A stretch of 64,000 nt of DNA from an uncultured Prevotella sp. (GTDB lineage Bacteria > Bacteroidota > Bacteroidia > Bacteroidales > Bacteroidaceae). The stretch's first letter is position 1. Each line of letters begins with the position of its first letter. Position numbers and translations under genes: made by a program. The notes under the pieces are model-generated. The model did not search any database and was not told the origin of the DNA. It saw only the letters and a program-made list of their open reading frames with translations. The stretch covers positions 1 through 64,000 of the forward strand of contig CAKPZJ010000012.1 in NCBI GenBank assembly GCA_934204655.1. The letters run 5' to 3'. Shown one piece after another: positions 55,736-64,000 of the stretch.

Positions 55736-56100
55736 GTCCAACGGGCTACGCGCCTCGCCCGGAGCCATCTATAGCTCCGTTCTGAGACTTGGAATAGACA
55801 TCCGGCAGTTTGCAACGCACATTCTAAGACCTGGGATGTACATTCTGCGACATCGGACAAAGCCCAAAAGGAACGTGGCCTAACAGTCCGTAGCTAACAG
55901 ACAACTTACTGCAACCGGAAGAGCATATACAAGTGATAGTTAACTGGTTACAGCAATTAGCATAGTAACCATAGAGATTGGCAGAAAACTGACGACACGC
56001 ATCCCACAGGCTATGGCTATCAGGGCAAGACGGGACGCTGTGAACAGCCGAGGCGACACGATAATAAGAAACCATACAAGTATATAACAGACAGACAACA
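55736..56100. promoter_or_regulatory. 365-bp gap between prfA and pyrF with short repeats
   Basis: No gene is seen. It holds two imperfect direct repeats of about 28 bp, 45 bp apart (near 55781 and 55825; TTCTGAGACTTGGAATAGAC versus TTCTAAGACCTGGGATGTAC), and an inverted pair TGGTTAC (55945-55951) / GTAACCA (55965-55971) separated by 13 nt, a possible operator. No TAnnTTTG promoter was found, so pyrF may be read from upstream. Confidence 0.4.
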
Positions 56101-56928
56101 ATGAACAAGCAAGAACTGACAAACGAGATATTTAAGAAGAAAACATTCCTCTGTGTGGGCCTGGACACCGACCTCAAAAAGATACCTCAGCATCTGCTGA
56201 CGGAGGAAGACCCTATATTCGCCTTCAACAAGGCCATCATCGAAGCCACGGCCCCATACTGCGTGGCCTATAAGCCCAATCTGGCTTTCTATGAAGCCTT
56301 TGGCGTCAAGGGCATGGTCGCCTTTGAGAAGACCATCCAGTATATCCAGGCCAAGCATCCCCACCACTTCATCATAGCCGATGCCAAGCGCGGCGACATA
56401 GGCAACACATCGGCCATGTACGCACGCACATTCTTCGAGGAATACAACCTGGACGCCCTGACCGTGGCCCCATACATGGGCGCGGACAGCGTGACACCCT
56501 TCTTGGGCTACGATGGCAAGTGGGTAATCCTGTTAGCGCTAACGTCTAACAAGGGCTCATTAGACTTCCAGATGACGGAGGACAAGGACGGCGTGAGACT
56601 CTTCGAGAAGGTTCTTAGCAAGAGCCAGGAATGGGGCAGCAGCGAAAACATGATGTATGTAGTGGGCGCCACGCAGGGCAGCATGTTCCAGGACATACGC
56701 CGCCTGGCTCCCGACCACTTCCTGCTGGTTCCCGGTGTGGGTGCCCAGGGTGGCAGCCTGCAGGAGGTGTGTAAGTATGGCATTACCCGCGACTGCGGCC
56801 TGCTCGTCAACTCCTCGCGCGGCATTATCTACGCCTCTGCAGGCACCGACTTTGCCGAAGTGGCCGCCCAGAAAGCCAAGGAGCTCCAGACACAGATGGC
56901 TCACGAATTGGACAGCATTGAACGATAG
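56101..56928 (+). CDS. pyrF: Orotidine 5'-phosphate decarboxylase
   Basis: PyrF makes UMP from OMP in pyrimidine synthesis. The 275-residue protein is the long (type 2) form: [14 protein letters not shown] at the start, catalytic segment [17 protein letters not shown], then [15 protein letters not shown] and [12 protein letters not shown]. Its end overlaps the next gene by 11 bp. Confidence 0.95.
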   Translation: MNKQELTNEIFKKKTFLCVGLDTDLKKIPQHLLTEEDPIFAFNKAIIEATAPYCVAYKPNLAFYEAFGVKGMVAFEKTIQYIQAKHPHHFIIADAKRGDIGNTSAMYARTFFEEYNLDALTVAPYMGADSVTPFLGYDGKWVILLALTSNKGSLDFQMTEDKDGVRLFEKVLSKSQEWGSSENMMYVVGATQGSMFQDIRRLAPDHFLLVPGVGAQGGSLQEVCKYGITRDCGLLVNSSRGIIYASAGTDFAEVAAQKAKELQTQMAHELDSIER

Positions 56929-58138
56929 CAAAATCATAAGCGATCCGGTTTTCGGATTTATCAAGGTACCTCGGGGACTGCTGCTCAGCATCGTGCGGCA
57001 TCCCCTGTTCCAACGCCTGACCAGAATCAAGCAGTTGGGACTCACCAATGTGGTCTATCCAGGCGCACAGCATACTCGCTTTCAACATTCGTTGGGTGCC
57101 TTTTACCTAACGAGCGAGGCTATCCTATCGCTGACGCTCAAGGGCGTCTTCATCTTTGAGAGCGAGGCCGAGGCAGTACAGGCGGCCATCCTCATGCACG
57201 ACATTGGACACGGCCCGTTCTCCCATGTGCTGGAGAACACCCTCATCCACGGCATATCGCACGAGGACATCTCGCTCATGATGATGAGCCAGATAGACCA
57301 CGACCTGGGCGGACAGTTGGCGCTGGCCATCAGCATCTTCAAGGACGAATATCCCAAACGTTTTCTGCATCAGCTCATCAGCAGTCAGCTGGATATGGAC
57401 CGGCTGGACTATCTGCGGCGCGACAGTTTCTTCACCGGCGTAACCGAAGGCAACATCGGCTCGGCCCGCATCATCAAGATGCTCAATGTAGTGGACGACA
57501 ATCTGGTGGTAGACTACAAGGGCATCTACTCGATAGAGAACTACCTCACCTCGCGACGGCTCATGTACTGGCAGGTGTACCTGCACAAGACCACGGTGGC
57601 GTGCGAGAAACAGCTGATAAGTCTGCTGTCGCGGGCCAAGTACTTAGCCCGCCAGGGCGAGCAACTCTTCGCCCCGCCGTCGCTCCGGTATTTTCTGTAT
57701 AACGAGGTAGACCGCGAGCACTTCATGGCCAATGACGATGCCCTGCACTACTATGAACTGCTTGATGACAACGATATATGGTCCAGCATGAAGGTATGGA
57801 TGACCCACAGCGACCCCATCCTGTCGCTGCTGGCCCGCGATCTCATAGAGAGACGCATCTTCAAGGTAGAGGTTCGCAATGAACCCGTGGAAGAGGCCGA
57901 GGTGGCCGAAATACAACACACTATAGCCACCCGGATGGGCACGACCTACGAGGAGGCAGCCTACCTGGTCAACGTAAGCACCGTCCAGAAAGACATGTAC
58001 GACATCCACGATGACCACATCTCCATCCTGTACAAGGATGGCAGCATTAAAGACATTACGGAGGCATCAGAAATACTGAATATATCACTGCTATCTAAAA
58101 AAATACGTAAATATTACCTCTGTTATCAGAGATTCTGA
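56918..58138 (+). CDS. HD-domain phosphohydrolase (dNTPase/SAMHD1-like)
   Basis: This 406-residue protein has an HD metal-dependent phosphohydrolase domain: [29 protein letters not shown] (catalytic HD pair), a downstream His-Glu, and [12 protein letters not shown]. It is similar to the bacterial dGTPase/SAMHD1-like branch, which may cut dNTPs. The start is inferred as TTG at 56918 ([15 protein letters not shown]), because no ATG lies nearer and homologues I recall begin at this point; the upstream open frame is antisense-like noise over pyrF. The C-terminal half is helical and less conserved. Confidence 0.88.
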   Translation: MNDSKIISDPVFGFIKVPRGLLLSIVRHPLFQRLTRIKQLGLTNVVYPGAQHTRFQHSLGAFYLTSEAILSLTLKGVFIFESEAEAVQAAILMHDIGHGPFSHVLENTLIHGISHEDISLMMMSQIDHDLGGQLALAISIFKDEYPKRFLHQLISSQLDMDRLDYLRRDSFFTGVTEGNIGSARIIKMLNVVDDNLVVDYKGIYSIENYLTSRRLMYWQVYLHKTTVACEKQLISLLSRAKYLARQGEQLFAPPSLRYFLYNEVDREHFMANDDALHYYELLDDNDIWSSMKVWMTHSDPILSLLARDLIERRIFKVEVRNEPVEEAEVAEIQHTIATRMGTTYEEAAYLVNVSTVQKDMYDIHDDHISILYKDGSIKDITEASEILNISLLSKKIRKYYLCYQRF

Positions 58139-58149
58139 ATTATATTTAG

Positions 58150-58157
58150 TATTTTTG
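58150..58157 (+). promoter_or_regulatory. -7 promoter box of lpxD
   Basis: TATTTTTG, 25 nt before the ATG at 58182. No clear -33 element. It would start the lipid A run separately from the HD gene. Confidence 0.45.
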
Positions 58158-58181
58158 CAAAAATTAATCAACCCATTGGAA

Positions 58182-59222
58182 ATGGAATTTACAGCAAAGC
58201 AAATAGCACAATTCATACAGGGAAAGGTAGAGGGAAACGAGGACGCTACCGTAACCACTTTCGCCAAGATAGAAGAGGGCGTGCCCGGAGCTATCTCTTT
58301 CTTAGCCAATCCCAAATATACTCATTATCTTTATACCACCCAGTCTTCAGTAGTGCTGGTAGACAACTCGCTCCAGCTGGACAAACCCGTGGCTGCTACC
58401 CTGATACGGGTAGACAACGCCAGGGACTGCGTGGCCAAGCTGCTGCAGCTCTACGAGAGCATGAAGCCCCGCAAGCAGGGTGTAGACAAGCTGGCCTTCA
58501 TAGCCGCGTCGGCCAAGGTAGGTGCCAATGTGTACATCGGAGCCTTTGCCTATATCGGCGAGAACGCCGTGATAGGCGATGGCTGTCAGATATACCCCAA
58601 CGCAACGATAGGCGACAACGTGGTACTGGGCAAGAACTGCATCATATATCCCAATGTAACCATCTACCACGACTGTAAGCTGGGCAACAACGACACCATA
58701 CACGCCGGAAGTGTGGTAGGTGCCGATGGCTTCGGGTTTGCCCCCAACGCCGAGACCAATAGCTACGACAAGATACCACAGATAGGCAATGTGGTGCTTG
58801 AGGACGATGTGGAGATAGGCGCCAACACCTGTATAGACCGCTCGACCATGGGCAGCACTATAATAAGAAGAGGTGTAAAGCTGGACAACCTGGTACAGAT
58901 AGCCCACAACACCGACATAGGTGAAAACACCGTGATGAGCGCCCAGGTAGGCATCGCAGGTTCTACCAAGGTGGGCCAGTGGTGTATGTTTGGCGGTCAG
59001 GTAGGTATAGCCGGCCACATCAGCATCGGTAACAAGGTGTTCTTAGGCGCCCAGTCGGGTGTTCCCGGCAGCCTGAAGGACAATCAGATACTGATAGGAA
59101 CCCCGCCCATGGACCAGCGTTCTTATTTCAAGTCGCAGGCCATCTTCCGCAAACTCCCCGAGATGTACCGCCAGTTGAGCGAGCTGCAGAAGGAGATAGC
59201 AGAACTAAAGAAACAAAAATAA
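58182..59222 (+). CDS. lpxD: UDP-3-O-acylglucosamine N-acyltransferase
   Basis: LpxD adds the second hydroxyacyl chain in lipid A synthesis, using acyl-ACP. The 346-residue protein has an N-terminal uridine-binding domain and a left-handed beta-helix of hexapeptide repeats (for example [20 protein letters not shown]) with the catalytic His242 in QIAHNTDIG. The ATG at 58182 ([11 protein letters not shown]) is preferred over the TTG-start version at 58155, which sits in the promoter. It is first of lpxD, lpxC-fabZ, lpxA. Confidence 0.95.
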   Translation: MEFTAKQIAQFIQGKVEGNEDATVTTFAKIEEGVPGAISFLANPKYTHYLYTTQSSVVLVDNSLQLDKPVAATLIRVDNARDCVAKLLQLYESMKPRKQGVDKLAFIAASAKVGANVYIGAFAYIGENAVIGDGCQIYPNATIGDNVVLGKNCIIYPNVTIYHDCKLGNNDTIHAGSVVGADGFGFAPNAETNSYDKIPQIGNVVLEDDVEIGANTCIDRSTMGSTIIRRGVKLDNLVQIAHNTDIGENTVMSAQVGIAGSTKVGQWCMFGGQVGIAGHISIGNKVFLGAQSGVPGSLKDNQILIGTPPMDQRSYFKSQAIFRKLPEMYRQLSELQKEIAELKKQK

Positions 59223-59273
59223 CAACAGTCGAAAACAAAACTTCTCCTATTAGGAGAACTAACGGTATAAATT

Positions 59274-60665
59274 ATGGACACATCAAAGCAGAGAACCCTC
59301 AAAGGGAGTTTTTCACTCTTTGGAAAAGGATTGCACACGGGACTGAACCTGACCGTAACGTTCAACCCCGCGCCTGAGAACCATGGATACAAGATACAAC
59401 GTATAGACCTGGAGAACCAGCCCATCATAGACGCGATAGCCGAGAAAGTTACCGATACCCAGCGCGGCACCGTACTGGCCAGCGGCGACATACGGGTAGG
59501 TACCATTGAGCATGGCATGGCAGCCCTGTATGCCCTCGGCATAGACAACTGTCTGATACAAGTCAACGGACCAGAGTTCCCTATCCTCGACGGCTCGGCC
59601 ATGAAGTATGTCGAGAAGATTAAAGAGGTAGGCATACAGGAGCAGAACGCTCCCAAAAATTTCTATGTAATCCGTAAAAAAACAGAAATCAAGGACGACA
59701 AGAACGGTTCATGTATCACCATCCTGCCCGATGAGCAGTTTAGCATCACCGCGATGTGCTCCTTCGAATCCAAGTTTATCAATAGCCAGTTTGCCACCCT
59801 CGACAACATCGACAACTTTGCCAAGGAGATAGCCCCGGCCCGCACATTCGTCTTCGTACGCGACATTGTGCCCCTGCTGGAAGCCAACCTGATTAAGGGT
59901 GGTGACCTGGACAATGCCATCGTCATCTATGAACGCGAGGTGGGCCAGGAGAAACTCGACCAGCTGGCCGATGTACTCAAGGTGCCCCACATGGATGCCA
60001 AGAAGATAGGTTATATACAGCACCGCCCATTGATGTGGGAGAACGAGTGTACCCGCCACAAACTGTTAGACATCATCGGTGACATGGCTCTTATCGGCCG
60101 TCCTATCAAAGGTAGGATTATAGCCACGAGACCAGGGCACACAGTGAACAACAAGTTTGCCCGGCTGATGCGCAAAGAAATCAAGCAGCACTCCGTTCAG
60201 GCCCCCATCTACGACCCGAATGAGCCCCCCGTTATGGACAATATCCGCATACGCGAGCTGTTGCCCCACCGCTACCCCATGCAGTTGGTTGACAAGATAA
60301 CCTCTATCGGCCCAACCTGCATTACCGGCGTAAAGAACGTGACCAGTAATGAGCCTTTCTTTACCGGCCACTTCCCACAGGAGCCAGTGATGCCAGGCGT
60401 ATTACAGATAGAAGCCATGGCCCAGTGCGGTGGCCTGCTGGTTCTCAATCAGGTAGAAGAGCCCGAGAGATGGTCTACCTATTTCTTAGGCATCACGGAC
60501 GTGAAGTTCCGCCAGAAAGTAGTTCCAGGCGACACGCTACTCTTCCGCGTAGAGCTGCTGCATCCGGTACGTCACGGCATAAGCTCCATGAAGGGCTATA
60601 TGTTCGTGGGCGACCACGTAGTGTCAGAGGCAACTTTCACAGCACAAATTGTAAAAAACAAATAG
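59274..60665 (+). CDS. lpxC-fabZ: LpxC-FabZ fusion: UDP-3-O-acyl-GlcNAc deacetylase / hydroxyacyl-ACP dehydratase
   Basis: This 463-residue protein joins LpxC (first 320 residues, lipid A committed step) and FabZ (from about 320, fatty-acid elongation). The LpxC zinc-site begins with GTIEHGMAAL (His80), and further marks are ILDGSAMKYV and HKLLDIIGDMALIGRP. The FabZ half starts near LLPHRYPMQLVD, with GHFPQEPVMPGVLQIEAMAQ as the catalytic signature. The fusion is common in Bacteroidetes and couples acyl supply and use. It overlaps nothing but is 1 bp from lpxA. Confidence 0.96.
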   Translation: MDTSKQRTLKGSFSLFGKGLHTGLNLTVTFNPAPENHGYKIQRIDLENQPIIDAIAEKVTDTQRGTVLASGDIRVGTIEHGMAALYALGIDNCLIQVNGPEFPILDGSAMKYVEKIKEVGIQEQNAPKNFYVIRKKTEIKDDKNGSCITILPDEQFSITAMCSFESKFINSQFATLDNIDNFAKEIAPARTFVFVRDIVPLLEANLIKGGDLDNAIVIYEREVGQEKLDQLADVLKVPHMDAKKIGYIQHRPLMWENECTRHKLLDIIGDMALIGRPIKGRIIATRPGHTVNNKFARLMRKEIKQHSVQAPIYDPNEPPVMDNIRIRELLPHRYPMQLVDKITSIGPTCITGVKNVTSNEPFFTGHFPQEPVMPGVLQIEAMAQCGGLLVLNQVEEPERWSTYFLGITDVKFRQKVVPGDTLLFRVELLHPVRHGISSMKGYMFVGDHVVSEATFTAQIVKNK

Positions 60666-60666
60666 T

Positions 60667-61437
60667 ATGAATAATATCAGCCCCTTAGCATTTGTCCACC
60701 CCGAAGCAAAGCTGGGAGACAATAATATCATCGGCCCATTCTGCTATATTGACAAGAACACGGTTCTGGGTGACAACAACGTTCTCCAGAACAGCGTTAC
60801 CATCAATAGTGGTGCCCGTATAGGCAACAACAACGAAATTTTTCCCGGAGCCAGCCTCTCCACAAAGCCTCAGGATTTGAAGTACAAAGGTGAAGAGACT
60901 ATTTGTGAGATTGGCGACAACAACAGCATACGCGAAAACGTTACTATATCCAAGGGAACAGCCTCAAAGGGCACCACCATCGTAGGCAATAACAACCTGC
61001 TGATGGAAAACATGCACGTGGCCCACGACTGTGTACTGGGAAATCATCTCATTATAGGCAACTCGACCAAGTTTGCCGGCGAGGTGGTGGTCGACGACAA
61101 CGCCATCATCAGTGCCGAAGTGCTGTGTCACCAGTTCTGTAAAATAGGCGGCTATGTGATGATACAGGGTGGTACCCGTTTCAGTCAGGACATCCCCCCC
61201 TACATTATAGCTGGCAAGGAGCCGGTAAGATACGCAGGCATCAACATTATCGGACTGCGTCGCCATGGTTTCAGCAACGAACTTATCGAGCTCATCCACA
61301 ATGCCTACCGCATACTCTACTCCAAAGGCATTATGAAAGAGGGCATTGAGGAAATCAAGAAACAGCTTCCCCTTACGCCGGAGATACAATATATCATTGA
61401 CTTCGTAAGCACGTCCAAACGGGGAATTGTCAGGTAA
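60667..61437 (+). CDS. lpxA: UDP-N-acetylglucosamine acyltransferase
   Basis: LpxA is the first enzyme of lipid A synthesis, moving a hydroxyacyl group to UDP-GlcNAc. The 256-residue protein is a left-handed beta-helix of hexapeptide repeats, with the catalytic His120 in [12 protein letters not shown] and the C-terminal helical domain. It is 1 bp after lpxC-fabZ and 1 bp before miaA, so it is part of one tight operon. Confidence 0.96.
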   Translation: MNNISPLAFVHPEAKLGDNNIIGPFCYIDKNTVLGDNNVLQNSVTINSGARIGNNNEIFPGASLSTKPQDLKYKGEETICEIGDNNSIRENVTISKGTASKGTTIVGNNNLLMENMHVAHDCVLGNHLIIGNSTKFAGEVVVDDNAIISAEVLCHQFCKIGGYVMIQGGTRFSQDIPPYIIAGKEPVRYAGINIIGLRRHGFSNELIELIHNAYRILYSKGIMKEGIEEIKKQLPLTPEIQYIIDFVSTSKRGIVR

Positions 61438-61438
61438 C

Positions 61439-62335
61439 ATGGATACACTGGTTGTTGTTCTTGGGCCAACCTCAGTAGGAAAAACCGAGGCCAGCCTGCG
61501 CATAGCCGAGCATCTGGGCGTTCCCATCATCAATGCCGATTCCAGGCAAATCTTTGCTGAACTGCCCATCGGAACAGCTGCGCCAACCCTTGAACAACAA
61601 CGCCGTGTACGCCATTACTTCGTAGGCACCCATCAGCTGACCGACTACTATAGCGCCTCAGTCTACGAGAGCGAGGTAATGACCCTGCTCGGCCAGCTAT
61701 TTCAGACAAGCCATGTGGCGCTGCTTGCCGGGGGAAGCATGATGTATATCGATGCCGTATGCAATGGCATCGATGATATACCAACAGTAGACGATGCAAC
61801 TCGCGCGCTGATGAAACAACGCCTGGAGACCGAGGGCCTGCCAGCCCTGGTCAACGAGCTAAAAGAGATAGACCCCGAGCACTATGAGATAGTGGACAGG
61901 AATAACCCACGGCGCGTAATCCACGCCTTGGAGATATGCCACATGACTGGCAAGACCTACACCTCATTCCGAACCAACACCAAGAAATACCGCCCGTTCA
62001 ACATACTAAAAATAGGACTCAACCGCGACCGCAGCGAACTGTATGACCGCATCAACCGGAGGGTCTTGGAGATGATGGACCAAGGCTTGGAGGAAGAGGC
62101 CCGCAAGTGCTACCCCCTTAAAGGACTCAACTCGCTCAACACCGTAGGCTACAAAGAGTTGTTTGACTACTTCGACCAAGCCATCTCAAAGGAAGAGGCC
62201 ATCCGACGCATCCAGTCTAACACCCGCAGATACATGCGTAAGCAGCTCACTTGGTTCAAGAAAGACCCTGACATACAATGGTTCCATCCAGACAGCATTA
62301 CAAAAATCATCAATTATATCAATAACAACGTTTAG
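61439..62335 (+). CDS. miaA: tRNA dimethylallyltransferase
   Basis: MiaA adds an isopentenyl group to A37 of tRNAs that read UNN codons. The 298-residue protein has P-loop GPTSVGKT (9-16), [18 protein letters not shown] and the substrate-tunnel [13 protein letters not shown], with [14 protein letters not shown] after it. The ATG at 61439 is chosen; the GTG at 61427 would extend it by four residues and overlap lpxA. Confidence 0.95.
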   Translation: MDTLVVVLGPTSVGKTEASLRIAEHLGVPIINADSRQIFAELPIGTAAPTLEQQRRVRHYFVGTHQLTDYYSASVYESEVMTLLGQLFQTSHVALLAGGSMMYIDAVCNGIDDIPTVDDATRALMKQRLETEGLPALVNELKEIDPEHYEIVDRNNPRRVIHALEICHMTGKTYTSFRTNTKKYRPFNILKIGLNRDRSELYDRINRRVLEMMDQGLEEEARKCYPLKGLNSLNTVGYKELFDYFDQAISKEEAIRRIQSNTRRYMRKQLTWFKKDPDIQWFHPDSITKIINYINNNV

Positions 62336-62381
62336 AGCAAGCGTACCTATATACGGTTGCAGAACGATAACAACTCATATT

Positions 62382-64000
62382 ATGAATAAAGTGAAGATAC
62401 TCTACCAGTGGTGCAAGCAGAAAGGCGCAGCCTTCTGGACTTGGTATAAGAATTTATACATCGGTCAGCCCACCTGGCGCAAGGCCCTCGTCGGTTTTGC
62501 CTCTTGTATTGTCGCATTTTTCCTGTACTTAGGCGCCGTTGACATCAACTTTCTCTGGCTCTTTGGTAAGTCCCCCGGTTATTTCTCTGGCATCTGCGAT
62601 CCTCAGACCAGTCAGGCGTCCGAAATATACAGTGCCGACGGTGTTCTCATAGGCAAATTCTTCAATGAGAACCGCACCCCCGTATCCTATGAGGAAGTTT
62701 GTCCCGATTTCTTCAAAGCCCTCATCGACACTGAGGACGAGCGTTTCTACAAACACTTCGGTATAGACCCCATTGGCCTGTTCGGTGCCATGAAAGATGC
62801 CGTCATGCGCCACGAAGGACGTGGCGCCTCGACCATCACCCAACAGTTGGCCAAGAATATGTTCCGCGTACGCTCACAGTACTCGACAGGCTTACTCGGC
62901 AAGGTACCCGGCTTGCGCATATTGATAGTCAAGAGCAAGGAGTGGATTATCGCTCTGAAGTTAGAGTCGGTTTACAGCAAGAAAGAGATACTTACCATGT
63001 ATGCCAACACCGTCGACTTCGGCTCCAATGCCTACGGTATCAAGACCGCGGCCAAGACTTATTTCAACAAATCGCCCAAGCAGCTTACCACCGACCAGGC
63101 CGCTGTGCTTGTAGGTATGCTCAAGGCCACTACTTACTACAACCCCAAGAGCCATCCAGAGAACAGCCTGGCCCGCCGTAACACCGTGCTCAACAACATG
63201 GTCACCCACGGCGACCTGAGCCGTAGCCAGTACGAGGAATACAGCAAACTGCCCATCAAGTTGGACTACAAGGTAGAAGACAACTACGACGGACAGGCCA
63301 CCTACTTCCGCAACGCTGTAGCCGAGGCTTGCGACAGTCTGCTGCGTGGTAGCGACGACGAGAAAGCACCCGACCTGTACACCAGCGGCCTGAAGATATA
63401 CACTACTATTGACACGCGCATGCAGAAGTATGCCGAACAGGCTGCCATCAAGCAGATGCGCATCATCCAGCGCAACTTCAACAACCACTGGGGCAAGGAG
63501 GAGCCCTGGCAAGACGAACACCACAATGTTATCCCCGGCTTTATCGAGGGCATCGCTAAGCGCCAGCCTTTCTACAAGGCTCTCGTCGACAAATATGGTG
63601 ACAACGTAGACTCCATTAACTACTATCTCAACAAGCCGCACATGGTCAAGCTGTTTGATTATGAGAAAGGAGAGATTGAGAAGGAGATGTCCAGCCTCGA
63701 CTCCATACGCTATATGGTCCGGTTCATGCACTGTGGCATGGTGGCCATGGAGCCCCAGACTGGCGCAGTCAAGGCGTGGGTCGGCGACATAGACTTTAAG
63801 CACTGGAAGTACGACAAGGTAGAGGCCGAGCGCCAGCCTGGCTCCACCTTTAAGCTCTTTGTCTACACCGAGGCCATGAACCAGGGACTCACGCCCTGCG
63901 ATAAGCGCCGCGATGAGTTCTTCTCGATGGACGTGTTTGACAAGAAGAAGAACGAGATGGTTCGCTGGACACCCACCAATGCCAACGGAACTTTCAGCGG
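62382..64000 (+). CDS. mrcA: Penicillin-binding protein 1A (bifunctional), cut by window end
   Basis: A class A PBP that polymerises and cross-links peptidoglycan. The reading frame begins at the ATG at 62382 and stays open to the last base (539 codons). A membrane span (about 39-56; CIVAFFLYLGAV) is followed by the glycosyltransferase domain with EDERFYKHFGIDPIG and GRGASTITQQLAKNMFR, then the linker. The beginning of the transpeptidase domain has the active-site SxxK in QPGSTFKLFV (codons near 483-490). The 3' end of the gene lies beyond the window. No own promoter is obvious after miaA. Confidence 0.94.
   Translation, partial: MNKVKILYQWCKQKGAAFWTWYKNLYIGQPTWRKALVGFASCIVAFFLYLGAVDINFLWLFGKSPGYFSGICDPQTSQASEIYSADGVLIGKFFNENRTPVSYEEVCPDFFKALIDTEDERFYKHFGIDPIGLFGAMKDAVMRHEGRGASTITQQLAKNMFRVRSQYSTGLLGKVPGLRILIVKSKEWIIALKLESVYSKKEILTMYANTVDFGSNAYGIKTAAKTYFNKSPKQLTTDQAAVLVGMLKATTYYNPKSHPENSLARRNTVLNNMVTHGDLSRSQYEEYSKLPIKLDYKVEDNYDGQATYFRNAVAEACDSLLRGSDDEKAPDLYTSGLKIYTTIDTRMQKYAEQAAIKQMRIIQRNFNNHWGKEEPWQDEHHNVIPGFIEGIAKRQPFYKALVDKYGDNVDSINYYLNKPHMVKLFDYEKGEIEKEMSSLDSIRYMVRFMHCGMVAMEPQTGAVKAWVGDIDFKHWKYDKVEAERQPGSTFKLFVYTEAMNQGLTPCDKRRDEFFSMDVFDKKKNEMVRWTPTNANGTFS

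Overview
The window looks like a chromosomal segment of a Bacteroidales bacterium, most probably Prevotella or a close relative. This is an inference from several signs seen in the sequence. The genes lack Shine-Dalgarno sites, and most operons are preceded by the Bacteroidetes promoter pattern TTTG-N19/20-TAnnTTTG. Bacteroidetes-type protein architectures are present: an LpxC-FabZ fusion, Rho with a long disordered insertion, a short CstA, a long PurM and a TonB-dependent receptor. About 50 protein genes and one tRNA gene were recognised. The window is mostly housekeeping DNA with a few accessory islands.

Layout, left to right. 1-5.2 kb: tRNA-Asp, then a leftward operon cstA / outer-membrane protein / recR / small membrane protein / GT2 glycosyltransferase / GNAT acetyltransferase. 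5.2-10.7 kb: a divergent GHL10-type glycosidase-like exported protein, a small lipoprotein, 1.3 kb of gene-free DNA packed with dispersed repeats, and an AspT/YidE-type transporter. 10.8-13.4 kb: leftward rfbC / ugd / lipoprotein (nucleotide-sugar synthesis). 13.7-18.4 kb: metF-metH. 18.5-21.5 kb: leftward small coiled-coil protein / zapA / rny, plus an uncharacterised gene. 22.3-27.7 kb: a rightward exopolysaccharide initiation cluster (sugar-1-P transferase, rfbA, Wzc-type tyrosine kinase, HAD protein). 27.8-33 kb: a purine permease, an FKBP isomerase, and a leftward pair made of a Cys-rich small membrane protein and a TonB-dependent receptor with tandem Cys/His repeats, probably a metal-handling locus. 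33.1-40.3 kb: rpsA, rho and thrA, with a second repeat-rich gap before thrA. 40.4-49.9 kb: a TPR protein with a solitary substrate-binding lipoprotein, radA, queC, pgk, an rRNA/tRNA methyltransferase, a GIY-YIG-like protein and a DUF5715-like protein. 50-64 kb: a dense rightward run phoH-purC-menG-aroE-purM-prfA-pyrF-HD protein-lpxD-lpxC/fabZ-lpxA-miaA-PBP1A (cut by the window end), covering purine/pyrimidine, menaquinone, aromatic, lipid A and peptidoglycan synthesis.

The most unusual signals are: (i) tandem CPxHG...HxMPCCEK repeats at the N-terminus of the TonB-dependent receptor beside a Cys-rich small protein; (ii) an eight-codon Thr/Ile-rich leader ORF just upstream of thrA; (iii) a dispersed repeat that carries a perfect -7 promoter box and sits in front of three unrelated genes; (iv) a 343-bp element made of two inverted ~90-bp repeat units with a third unit 29 kb away. 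No CRISPR array, intact insertion sequence, prophage or recognisable antiphage system was found.
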